From Bacillota bacterium (lineage in GTDB: Bacteria > Bacillota > Bacilli > Alicyclobacillales > SLC66), in NCBI GenBank assembly GCA_021846145.1, contig JAJZCJ010000042.1, positions 1 through 16,418 of the forward strand: DNA of 16,418 nt, in the 5' to 3' direction. The notes under the pieces were generated by a model, which ran no database searches, had not been told where the DNA came from, and saw only the letters and a list, made by a program, of their open reading frames with translations. Position 1 is the stretch's first letter. Every line of letters begins with the position of its first letter. This document shows, piece after piece, positions 8,170 through 15,429 of the stretch. The position numbers and the translations under genes were made by a program.

Positions 8170-8177
8170 TCCAGATT
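8158..8177 (+). promoter_or_regulatory. Hairpin over the stop codon of the third shell gene
   Basis: AATCTGG (8158-8164) and CCAGATT (8171-8177) form a perfect seven-pair stem with loop GCTAAT, covering the TAA stop. No T-run follows, so it is not a terminator. The loop lacks the A1/G4 pattern of ANTAR targets. It may stabilise or mark a processing point in the mRNA downstream of the shell genes. Confidence 0.4.
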
Positions 8178-8209
8178 CAAAAGTTTACTAAGGAGAGAAG
8201 AGAAGAGAT

Positions 8210-8866
8210 TTGGAAGCTGATACGATTCGTCAAATTGTTGATGAAGTAATGGCAACCTTAACGAATGAAGGCACGAATGAACTACCGGGCATTCAAGTAG
8301 GCGTCTCAGCGAGACATGTGCATTTATCGCCTTCACACGTCGAGATATTGTTTGGCACAGGAGTTGAATTAACGTCTTATAAGCCATTATCTCAACCGGA
8401 ACAGTTTGCGGCAAATGAGATGGTTACCATCGTTGGTCCTAAAGGGTCGATTCACAATGTCAGGATTTTGGGACCAGCACGAGGCAAAACACAAGTCGAG
8501 GTTACGATGACTGATGCACTGAAACTAGGCGTTATGCCACCTGTTCGAAATTCAGGGAATCTGGATGGTTCAGCGCCAGTCACCATTGTTGGGCCAAAAG
8601 GATCCATTTATATATCAGAAGGACTGATTATCGCGAATCGACATGTTCATATGCATCCCAAAGATGCAAAACTCTATGGCGTAAAGGATGGCGATCAAAT
8701 TAGCCTCAAGGCATTTGCAGAGCGATCTGTACGATTTGAATATGTATTGGTGCGAGTCAGTGAAAAGTATCGACTAGACTTTCACATTGATACGGATGAA
8801 GCAAATGCATGCTTGTTGAAGACAGGTGACAAGGTAAAGTTCTTAGGAATTTCACGAGAGGATTGA
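8210..8866 (+). CDS. pduL: PduL-type phosphotransacylase
   Basis: PduL interconverts acyl-CoA and acyl-phosphate, regenerating CoA inside the microcompartment. Here it would turn acetyl-CoA into acetyl-phosphate, the task done by EutD in enterobacteria. The 218-residue product has the duplicated PduL domain with the two metal-binding motifs ARHVHLSP (~35-41) and NRHVHMHP (~143-150), plus the repeated TIVGPKGSI segments. The N-terminal ~18 residues (MEADTIRQIVDEVMATL) form a typical encapsulation peptide, followed by a short linker. The start is TTG, with AAGGAGAG 12 bases upstream and additional purines between; no better start precedes the encapsulation helix. It follows the shell triplet by 40 bases. 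Confidence 0.95.
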   Translation: MEADTIRQIVDEVMATLTNEGTNELPGIQVGVSARHVHLSPSHVEILFGTGVELTSYKPLSQPEQFAANEMVTIVGPKGSIHNVRILGPARGKTQVEVTMTDALKLGVMPPVRNSGNLDGSAPVTIVGPKGSIYISEGLIIANRHVHMHPKDAKLYGVKDGDQISLKAFAERSVRFEYVLVRVSEKYRLDFHIDTDEANACLLKTGDKVKFLGISRED

Positions 8867-8871
8867 GCATC

Positions 8872-9552
8872 ATGCAGGTCAGCCAAGTAGCCGAGATTGT
8901 CATAGAGGTGCTACGAAGGTTAAATGCAAATTCAAATTCGGAGACTACATTGCTCGTCGGTGATGGTCATCTTGATGTTTCACTGGACATCATGCAAGAT
9001 TTCATTGGAGATAACATTGTCAAAATTGATGAACATGATGCCTTGACGAGTAGCAAACTACAGAATGCTAAGCAGTTGGTTATTTGGCCTTGTAGTCAAA
9101 ACACGCTTGCCGGGGCCGCTTTAGGAATGACTAACACATATACGTTAAAGTGGGTGGCAACTGCGTTGTGGAATAAAACGCCTGTTTTAATGGTATTAGA
9201 AAATGAATTGTCATCATTGCTTCGCTCTGATGACAATCGAAATAGCTACAGCAACATGTTTTTGCAATATATTACCACATTAAGTGAATTTGGAGTAAAA
9301 GTGTTATTTGGGAACCCAAGTTCATCGCTTAGTCAACCAATGTCAAACATTTCAAATGACCAGCATCAAGATTCGGATTTATTGAAAACTGGATGGTGGA
9401 CTATTACAGATCTTAATCGTCAAGGTGTGGTACCAGGCAAATTATTTGAGGTTCCCAAAGGGATTCGATTAACGCCAGCGGCTAAGGATGCATTATTAGA
9501 TATGAAAGCTGTCATTCGTTATTGGGAAGACAAGGAGACGGCTAAAAAATGA
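8872..9552 (+). CDS. Flavoprotein-like ethanolamine utilisation protein with targeting-like N-terminus
   Basis: The 226-residue product has a central segment QLVIWPCSQNTLAGAALGM (~68-86) followed by NKTPVLMVLE. This resembles the S-x-N-T-x-A-x-x-A-L-G motif of HFCD/phosphopantothenoylcysteine-decarboxylase-type flavoproteins. The end (VPKGIRLTPAAKDALLDM) resembles conserved tails of other BMC accessory proteins. I think it belongs to the uncharacterised 'ethanolamine utilization protein' family seen in Firmicute eut operons, but the biochemical role is unknown. The first residues (MQVSQVAEIVIEVLRRLNAN) form an amphipathic helix like a cargo-targeting peptide. ATG at 8872 lies ten bases after GAGAGG (8856-8861); the in-frame TTG at 8863 is too close to it. 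It sits between pduL and eutN. Confidence 0.75.
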   Translation: MQVSQVAEIVIEVLRRLNANSNSETTLLVGDGHLDVSLDIMQDFIGDNIVKIDEHDALTSSKLQNAKQLVIWPCSQNTLAGAALGMTNTYTLKWVATALWNKTPVLMVLENELSSLLRSDDNRNSYSNMFLQYITTLSEFGVKVLFGNPSSSLSQPMSNISNDQHQDSDLLKTGWWTITDLNRQGVVPGKLFEVPKGIRLTPAAKDALLDMKAVIRYWEDKETAKK

Positions 9553-9827
9553 TACTCTGTCGGGTAATTGGAAATATATGGGCAACAAGAAAAGAAGAGA
9601 ATTTAGTTGGCAATAAATTTCTGATCGTGCAGTCGGAAAGACCTGACGGAAGCCGGGAAGGTGAAATCTTTGTCGCCGTAGACCGTATTGGAGCGGGAGA
9701 AGGCGATTTGGTTCTTGTGACACGCGGGAGTTCTGCGCGCATTGTCTTTTCAAAAGAAAGTCCTATTGATGCCATGATTATCGGGATTGTTGATTCAGTG
9801 GATGCGGAGGTGAATAACTGTGAATAA
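9549..9827 (+). CDS. eutN: Microcompartment pentameric vertex protein EutN
   Basis: This small EutN/CcmL-family protein (92 residues) forms pentamers that cap the vertices of the shell. It shows the family N-terminus ([17 protein letters not shown]), the KFLIVQ strand, [23 protein letters not shown], and the [11 protein letters not shown] segment near the C-terminus. The start overlaps the stop of the preceding gene and the end overlaps the GTG start of the next shell gene, so all three are probably translationally coupled. Confidence 0.95.
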   Translation: MILCRVIGNIWATRKEENLVGNKFLIVQSERPDGSREGEIFVAVDRIGAGEGDLVLVTRGSSARIVFSKESPIDAMIIGIVDSVDAEVNNCE

Positions 9828-10101
9828 GGCGTTGGGAATGATTGAAACGTATGGGTTAATCGGTGCAATTGAGGCAGCAGATGCCATGATAAAAGCAGCA
9901 AATGTAGATTTAATCGGCTACGAAAAAGTTGATCCTGCATTAATTACCGTGTTAGTTGAGGGTGATGTTGGGGCAGTTAAAGCAGCTGTAGAAGCTGGCG
10001 TGATTGCGGTGAAACGGGTTGGGGAACTTGTTTCGAGTCATGTTATTGCCAGACCTCATGATGAAGTCAGCATATTGAAATTAGCGACCACAGATAAATA
10101 A
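9820..10101 (+). CDS. Hexameric shell protein with divergent pore loop
   Basis: A fourth BMC-H protein, 93 residues, with the family pattern [24 protein letters not shown] and a C-terminal ARPH motif. It is clearly separate from the tandem triplet. The pore segment reads EKVDPALIT (~35-43), placing Asp-Pro-Ala where the triplet has Val-Gly-Gly-Gly, and the next motif is VEGDVGAV where the others have VRGDVGAV. The pore is therefore likely to have different size or charge and to pass a different metabolite. Start is GTG, preceded by GGAGG at 9806-9810; it overlaps eutN by eight bases. Confidence 0.93.
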   Translation: MNKALGMIETYGLIGAIEAADAMIKAANVDLIGYEKVDPALITVLVEGDVGAVKAAVEAGVIAVKRVGELVSSHVIARPHDEVSILKLATTDK

Positions 10102-10127
10102 ATTTCTTTAATAACGGTGGTGATAAA

Positions 10128-11054
10128 GTGAAAAAAAAACAACGTATTACAGTTGTAGGAGCTGGTAATGTTGGTTCAACCACAGCTCAAGGCATACTTA
10201 ACAAGCAATTGGGTGATGTCATTCTTTTGGATGTCATGGAAGGAGTAGCTCGTGGTAAGGCACTTGATTTAATGCAAACCGCGCCAATTAGTGGACTTAA
10301 TTACAATATTTTGGGTACAAGTAATTATGCTGACACGCAGAATTCGAATATTGTGGTGATTACGGCTGGGATTGCGCGAAAGCCAGGCATGTCAAGAGAA
10401 GATCTCGTTTCAACGAATGCAAAGGTTGTTCGCGAGGTGGTTCATCAGGCTGTTCGTCAATCTCCGGAAGCGTATTTTATCGTAGTCACTAACCCGCTGG
10501 ATGTCATGTGTTACATTGCGCTTCAGGAAAGCGGTGTTGCGCCCAACCGGATATTTGGTCAATCAGGTGTACTTGATTCTGCGCGATTTCGCTTTTTTAT
10601 CGCTGAGGAACTAGACATCGCTCCAGTAGATGTCACCGCTATGGTACTAGGAGGGCATGGTGATGAAATGGTGCCTTTGGTGCATTATTCCTATGTCGGC
10701 GGCATTCCAATTGTAAATTTTTTGTCGTCAGACAAGATCAATGAGATTGTGGGTCGCACACGAAAAGGCGGAGCAGAGATTGTTTCGTTATTACAAACGG
10801 GCAGTGCTTTTTATGCACCTGCCGCAGCAGCCGTCAAAATGGTAGAGGCAATTGTGTTAGATAAGAAGTCCATTTTGCCGACCTCAGTATATTTACAAGG
10901 GGAGTATGGCATTCGGGATCTATACTTTGGAGTTCCTGCAGTGATTGGAAGTTTGGGAGTGGAGCGCATTATTGAATTAAATTTAACTTCTGAAGAATAC
11001 GAGTTCATGAAAAAATCTGAAAATTTAATCAGGTTGGCACTTAAGGCAATCTGA
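10128..11054 (+). CDS. mdh: NAD-dependent malate dehydrogenase
   Basis: An LDH/MDH-superfamily enzyme of 308 residues catalysing oxaloacetate plus NADH to malate plus NAD+, or the reverse. Features are the Rossmann loop VVGAGNVGSTTA (~9-20), substrate-specificity loop ARKPGMSREDL with Arg84 and Arg90, TNPLDVM, the catalytic Asp150 and Arg153 (GVLDSARFR), and the proton-relay His177 in GGHGDEM. Arg84 in place of the Gln found in lactate dehydrogenases points to malate dehydrogenase. GTG start with GGTGGTGA just upstream. It follows the last shell gene by 26 bases, so it is probably the last gene of the operon. No targeting helix is seen at either end, so it is probably cytosolic. A malate dehydrogenase is not a standard eut gene. 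Confidence 0.92.
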   Translation: MKKKQRITVVGAGNVGSTTAQGILNKQLGDVILLDVMEGVARGKALDLMQTAPISGLNYNILGTSNYADTQNSNIVVITAGIARKPGMSREDLVSTNAKVVREVVHQAVRQSPEAYFIVVTNPLDVMCYIALQESGVAPNRIFGQSGVLDSARFRFFIAEELDIAPVDVTAMVLGGHGDEMVPLVHYSYVGGIPIVNFLSSDKINEIVGRTRKGGAEIVSLLQTGSAFYAPAAAAVKMVEAIVLDKKSILPTSVYLQGEYGIRDLYFGVPAVIGSLGVERIIELNLTSEEYEFMKKSENLIRLALKAI

Positions 11055-11079
11055 TACTCAGATATCTTAAAAAATTGAA

Positions 11080-11100
11080 AGATATTAATTATTAATATCT
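11080..11100. promoter_or_regulatory. Perfect 10-base inverted repeat between mdh and the kinase gene
   Basis: AGATATTAAT and ATTAATATCT flank a single central T. An upstream CAGATAT (11059-11065) can also pair with ATATCTG (11095-11101). There is no following T-run (GAAAAAAG follows), so a terminator is unlikely. An operator for a dimeric regulator or an AT-rich hairpin are the two readings; it lies about 40 bases before the kinase start. Confidence 0.4.
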
Positions 11101-11138
11101 GAAAAAAGATGATTGTAATTTTCAATGGGGTGTACGTC

Positions 11139-12554
11139 GTGGGACGAATTAGAGAATTATGTGAAATTCATACGACTCTGGAAAACTCAGCGATTGAAGA
11201 GTTGGAATATATCGCAAATCAACTTCAAAAAATTGCGGATTTAAATGGTACAGACATTTTTATCGACTGTTTGATTACTGGACACGATGACCACGCGATT
11301 GTTGTTGCGCAAGCTAAACCTAACACGGCGACAAGTTTATATTCTCAAATTATTGTTGGTCAAGTAATTCTTAAAGATAATGAACCTGGTGTTTTTCATT
11401 CCTTTTTCAATGGGAATTATGTAAAAGGCACAAGAGCAATCACAAATGACAATGTGACGACCGAACAAAAAATACTTCCTATAATTCATAAAAATAGGAT
11501 TATTGCAGTTCTCATAATGGAGCAGGATATCTCTAATCAGGTATCTCAAGAACGTACGGTTCAGCTATTTCGACAAACTGCAGAGCACCTTGGTGAGACT
11601 TTATGGGAAATTATGGTAGCAGAAGTTAACTTGCCTACGTTAATTCACGAAGGAGTAATTTTATGCAACTCAAAGTTCTATATCTCTTATATTAATCCAA
11701 CAGCTCGCGAGTGGTTTCGGCAATTATCGTCAACGCCACCGGAAATGGGGAATCCAATTAATAGTCTGTTTTCAGGAGCTTTGGAAGAACTATTACTTGG
11801 GGCACAAATACGAGGAGTAGAGGCGCACGAATTAACCGTTGATAATAAAGTTTTGCACGTTAAAGCGATTGCTATTTATCGTGCAGAGAGGTTTATGGGC
11901 GGACTGCTTCTGCTTTCTGACGTTAGTGATTTGCGGCAGAAAGAAAAGCAATTAATGATTAAATCCGCAGTGATAAAAGAAATCCATCATCGCGTCAAAA
12001 ATAATCTGCAAACAATAAGCAGTTTACTGCGTTTACAAATGCGAAGGACGGATTCTAGTGAATTTCAGCGGGTGCTTCAGGATAGCATACATCGAATTAA
12101 GACGATCGCACTGGTCCATGAGACCTTGTCCCGGGACAACATTGATAGTGTTGAACTGATAGAAATGATTGAACGAATTGTATCTATGCTTATGCAGACA
12201 TCCAGTTTAGATACACAACAGATTTATTACACTGTTCATGGTGAGCCGATAATGCTGTCCTCCGAAAAAGCTACACCTGTTGCGCTTGTCGTTAATGAAC
12301 TCGTTCAAAATAGTATCGATCATGCATTTATTGGTCGAGAAGCAGGTCTCATTGATATTTATGCATGGCTAAGAGATGGCAACGTTCATATTACCGTTCA
12401 GGACGATGGAGTAGGTTGGGATGGTAATCTTTTAGTGGAAAATACTTTGGGCGTTCGCATTGTCCGCACACTCGCGCAGGAAGAATTAGAGGGGGTGATC
12501 AATTTCGATAATCACGTTGGAACTGTCGTGACTCTTATCTTTCCCACACGTTAA
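11139..12554 (+). CDS. eutW: Sensor histidine kinase, EutW-like (HisKA_2 family)
   Basis: A soluble 471-residue sensor kinase. Order: N-terminal sensor domain (~1-135; GTDIFIDC, AKPNTATSLYSQIIVG, EPGV, then KILPIIHKNRIIAVLIMEQD), a PAS-like region (~165-265), the HisKA_2 phospho-acceptor box KEIHHRVKNNLQTI (~280-293) and a HATPase domain with N-box VALVVNELVQNSIDHAF and G-box DDGVGW. No membrane segments are seen. Kinases of this layout pair with ANTAR regulators; EutW senses ethanolamine in Firmicutes. GTG at 11139 is preferred: GGGGTG (11127-11132) lies six bases upstream and the N-terminus then aligns with the homologous sensor domain of the chemotaxis protein at 15429. The longer ATG start at 11109 lacks a ribosome site. 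The probable partner is EutV at the left end. Confidence 0.88.
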   Translation: MGRIRELCEIHTTLENSAIEELEYIANQLQKIADLNGTDIFIDCLITGHDDHAIVVAQAKPNTATSLYSQIIVGQVILKDNEPGVFHSFFNGNYVKGTRAITNDNVTTEQKILPIIHKNRIIAVLIMEQDISNQVSQERTVQLFRQTAEHLGETLWEIMVAEVNLPTLIHEGVILCNSKFYISYINPTAREWFRQLSSTPPEMGNPINSLFSGALEELLLGAQIRGVEAHELTVDNKVLHVKAIAIYRAERFMGGLLLLSDVSDLRQKEKQLMIKSAVIKEIHHRVKNNLQTISSLLRLQMRRTDSSEFQRVLQDSIHRIKTIALVHETLSRDNIDSVELIEMIERIVSMLMQTSSLDTQQIYYTVHGEPIMLSSEKATPVALVVNELVQNSIDHAFIGREAGLIDIYAWLRDGNVHITVQDDGVGWDGNLLVENTLGVRIVRTLAQEELEGVINFDNHVGTVVTLIFPTR

Positions 12555-12588
12555 GATCCGTTTCAGTAATGATAAAACAGTAACATGT

Positions 12589-12618
12589 TTGATATCTTCA
12601 AAAAGTTCTAAGTATTAA
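12589..12618 (+). promoter_or_regulatory. Possible sigma-A promoter for the permease gene
   Basis: TTGATA (12589-12594) and TATTAA (12613-12618) are separated by 18 bases in the 89-base AT-rich gap ahead of the permease. The match to the -35 box is fair and to the -10 box moderate. No terminator was recognised between the kinase and the permease, so read-through is also possible. Confidence 0.3.
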
Positions 12619-12643
12619 AAAAATAAAATCACGAGGTGATTGT

Positions 12644-14167
12644 ATGTCAGCCAACAGAAGTGAAGCTCTCGAAAGAGATGCTGAATTACTTAAGAAGATG
12701 GGCTATAAGCAAGAACTTGCTCGTGCGATGAGCGGATTTTCAAATTTTGCTATTTCGTTTACAATCATCTCTGTTTTGAGTGGTTGCTTGACATTGTTTG
12801 GCTATGGGTTAATCACCTCTGGCACTTTGGGAGCCACCATCGGCTGGCCTATTGTCAGCATTCTGGTGTTATCGATTGCTCTCGCAATGGCCGAGATTGC
12901 GTCGGCCTATCCTACAGCAGGAGGTCTGTATTTTTGGGCCAGTAAGCTAGGGGGGCCAGGATGGGGATGGTTTACGGCTTGGTTTAACTTAATTGGTCAG
13001 ATAGCGGTTACAGCGGGCATTAACTATGGACTAGCTGGGTTTGTCAATGCGTTGCTGAATCAGTTCATACCATCGATCCCTATGACCCCTATTGATACCC
13101 TTATTATTTATGCAGTAGTAATGTTGCTGCAGACAGGATTAAATTTCATGGGAGTTAATGTAGTATCGTTGATAAATTCAATCAGCGCTTGGTGGCATAT
13201 AGCAGGAGTTCTACTGATTGCAGGTAGTTTGTATTTCTTTGCTCCCCTTCATCCCCATGCTGCACATTTTTTATTTACTTCTAATGCATCAAGCACAGGT
13301 TTTCCAAATTGGTACGGGTTTTTACTAGGGCTATTACTCGCGCAGTATACATTTACCGGATTTGATGCATCTGCACACGTATCGGAAGAAACAGTTGGTG
13401 CTGATCGTGCAGCTCCAAGAGGGATCATTATGTCCGTGGTGATATCGGCAATCGCAGGGTACATTTTACTCATCGCGTTGACGGCAGCGATTCCAGACTT
13501 GCACACAACAATGGGCGCATCCAATCCCGTTTTATATATTCTCACCACTAGGCTTGGCACTACATTGGGAACCACCTTGTTCATCGTTGCAGTTGTAGCG
13601 CAATTCTATTGTGGGACGGCATCTATTACTTCCAATTCACGTATGATTTATGCATTTGCTCGCGACAAAGGGATGCCGTTTTCTAATTTATGGAATAAAA
13701 TTAACAAACAGACTCATGTACCTAAAAATGCAATTTGGTTGGCAGTGACGCTTGCGTTTATATTAGCACTGCCTGCATTGTTCAGCACAGTCGTGTATGC
13801 TGCTGTCACGTCAATTTCGACCATCGGGTTATTCATTGCCTATGTCATTCCTGTGTTTTTACGCTTGCGTAATCAGGATAAATTTCATCCTGGAGTCTTT
13901 AATTTGGGAAAATGGAGTAATCTGATTGGCTGGTTTTCGATTGTGTGGGTAATCTTCATTTGTATTTTGTTTATGCTGCCCCAAGCAAATCCAATTACCT
14001 TTACCAACTTTAACTTTACACCGGTCGTCTTTTTGATCATCTTTACCGGTTTGATCATCTGGTATCAAAGCAGTGTTCGAAAGTGGTTCAAAGGGCCAAT
14101 TTCAGAATTCAACGAAGCGAACGTGCATGCAGATGACGTTTCAGTGGGAACTGTTACACCTCTGTAA
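12644..14167 (+). CDS. APC-family amino acid/amine permease, candidate ethanolamine importer
   Basis: A polytopic membrane protein of 507 residues with about 12 hydrophobic segments. The N-terminal pattern (LARAMSGFSNFAISFTIISVLSG) and the TGFDASAHVSEET block are typical of the GABA/choline-type branch of the amino acid-polyamine-organocation superfamily. Given the locus, ethanolamine import is the simplest role; some bacteria use APC permeases for this, whereas Firmicute eut loci more often carry the unrelated EutH, which is not present here. Substrate specificity cannot be read from sequence. GAGGTGAT lies just before the ATG. The SDR gene follows after 22 bases, suggesting co-transcription. 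Confidence 0.88.
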   Translation: MSANRSEALERDAELLKKMGYKQELARAMSGFSNFAISFTIISVLSGCLTLFGYGLITSGTLGATIGWPIVSILVLSIALAMAEIASAYPTAGGLYFWASKLGGPGWGWFTAWFNLIGQIAVTAGINYGLAGFVNALLNQFIPSIPMTPIDTLIIYAVVMLLQTGLNFMGVNVVSLINSISAWWHIAGVLLIAGSLYFFAPLHPHAAHFLFTSNASSTGFPNWYGFLLGLLLAQYTFTGFDASAHVSEETVGADRAAPRGIIMSVVISAIAGYILLIALTAAIPDLHTTMGASNPVLYILTTRLGTTLGTTLFIVAVVAQFYCGTASITSNSRMIYAFARDKGMPFSNLWNKINKQTHVPKNAIWLAVTLAFILALPALFSTVVYAAVTSISTIGLFIAYVIPVFLRLRNQDKFHPGVFNLGKWSNLIGWFSIVWVIFICILFMLPQANPITFTNFNFTPVVFLIIFTGLIIWYQSSVRKWFKGPISEFNEANVHADDVSVGTVTPL

Positions 14168-14189
14168 ATTTTATTAGGGGGCACATATC

Positions 14190-14954
14190 GTGAGATTAAG
14201 TTCAAAAGTAGCGATTGTCACTGGTGCAGCTCGTGGGATAGGTCAAGCTACGGCTAAGAGATTTGTTGAAGAGGGAGCCAAGGTGGTTTTGGCCGACCAA
14301 AATACTCAGCTTGGCGAAGAAACCGCAAAGCAATTGCGTGTGGAATTTGGTGCAGAGGTATATTTTGTTCACACAGATGTTTCAAAGTCAACGGATGTAC
14401 AAGAGCTAGTGAAGTTTACAGTCGACAAATTTGGGTATTTGAACGTGCTATTTAATGGAGCAGGGATTCTAATTCCTGACACAGTGGTCGATACATCAGA
14501 AGAAGTATGGGATAAAACCATCAATGTGAATTTGAAATCAGTTTATCTGACATGCAAGTATGCAATCCCGGAAATGATCAACAAAGGAGAGGGTTCAATC
14601 ATTAATGTAGGCTCAGTCAATAGTCTTGTTGCTGAACCTTTTTTACCTGCTTATTGTGCCTCGAAAGGTGGCGTTTTAATGTTGACGCGACAAGTGGCAC
14701 TTGATTACGCGCAACAACATATTCGCGCCAATTGCATTTGCCCAGGCTGGGTAGATACATCAATCAATGATCCACACGCGGAACGAATGGGTGGGCGAGA
14801 AAAGGTGCTTTCTACCATTGCTGATTGGCAGCCAATAGGACGGCAGGGTCGTCCGGAAGAAATAGGAAATGTGGCTGTTTTTCTGGCTTCCGATGAATCC
14901 TCTTTTATGACAGGCAGTGCTGTTGTTGCGGATGGTGGCATGACGGCTAAGTAG
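14190..14954 (+). CDS. SDR-family NAD(P)-dependent oxidoreductase
   Basis: A classical short-chain dehydrogenase of 254 residues. It has the cofactor motif TGAARGIG (11-18), Asp36 at the end of beta-2 (favouring NAD over NADP), NGAG (89-92), and the catalytic set Ser142, Tyr155 and Lys159 (YCASK). PGWVDT and the C-terminal VADGGMTAK are typical. Substrate is unknown. Being directly behind the permease it may act on an imported amino alcohol or an alcohol/aldehyde, but this is inference. GTG start with AGGGGG nine bases ahead. Confidence 0.9.
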   Translation: MRLSSKVAIVTGAARGIGQATAKRFVEEGAKVVLADQNTQLGEETAKQLRVEFGAEVYFVHTDVSKSTDVQELVKFTVDKFGYLNVLFNGAGILIPDTVVDTSEEVWDKTINVNLKSVYLTCKYAIPEMINKGEGSIINVGSVNSLVAEPFLPAYCASKGGVLMLTRQVALDYAQQHIRANCICPGWVDTSINDPHAERMGGREKVLSTIADWQPIGRQGRPEEIGNVAVFLASDESSFMTGSAVVADGGMTAK

Positions 14955-15048
14955 GTTGACCAGATGTGATTCACTAAACCCGCGACCCTCGTTGGTAATG
15001 CAGGGGCAGGCAAAATCAAGACTGTTGTTCATCAGTGAAAGTGTTACG

Positions 15049-15429
15049 ATGGGCAAGGAGATTATTTCGTTGAGTCGCGCAGAGTTAAAAAAAGCATTCG
15101 TTATCGATAAATTCATCCACCATCAATTTACTACCGCGCAAGCTGCGCAGGTGTTAGGGTTCTCCCCTCGCCAAGTACTTCGGTTAAAAGCCAAGGTTCA
15201 ACAAGAGGAGTCGGAGACCCTCACTCATGGCAACCGAGGCAGAGCGCTCGTACACACCATTGCTAAGGAAGTCAGGCAACAAATCATACGCGTGTATACG
15301 GAGCGTATCATGGTGCCAATCAGTGCCACTTCGCACTCCCTGCCTGCACGTATTACCGTCCAGGTTCGTCAGACCATGCTAGTGGTGTACCAATTATGCG
15401 TTTTTCCGACGGAGGGGGGGGAACTATAG
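15049..15429 (+). pseudogene. Decayed transposase fragment (ISNCY-like, N-terminal helix-turn-helix)
   Basis: An N-terminal transposase piece with SLSRAELKKAFVIDKFI, helix-turn-helix TTAQAAQVLGFSPRQVLRLK and the HGNRGRA turn, a pattern seen in ISNCY-type and related transposases. After YTER the frame degrades. The expected continuation is split between frames: GANQCHF appears in another frame (~15312-15332) and ITVQVRQTML again in the first. Full-length relatives are several hundred residues, so the catalytic domain is missing. The open frame runs on to 15429, where its TAG overlaps the GTG of the chemotaxis gene. The longer ATG at 14956 has no family similarity before ~15049. No inverted repeats or target duplications were identified in 14955-15048. 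Confidence 0.72.

Noticed and set aside
8158..8177. Second ANTAR target hairpin
   Set aside because: The loop GCTAAT lacks A at position 1 and G at position 4 and there is no overlapping terminator.
9542..9940. 132-codon minus-strand open frame opposite eutN and the next shell gene
   Set aside because: Both plus-strand genes are clear family members; the reverse frame has no recognisable protein pattern.
10128..11054. Lactate dehydrogenase identity for the LDH/MDH-family gene
   Set aside because: The specificity loop has Arg (ARKPGMSR) as in malate dehydrogenases, not the Gln of lactate dehydrogenases.
12644..14167. EutH as identity of the permease
   Set aside because: The sequence shows APC-family N-terminal and TGFDASAHVSEET patterns, unrelated to EutH.
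14956..15048. Extended N-terminus of the transposase relic from ATG 14956
   Set aside because: The extra residues show no transposase similarity and the ATG has no ribosome site; the family match begins near 15049.
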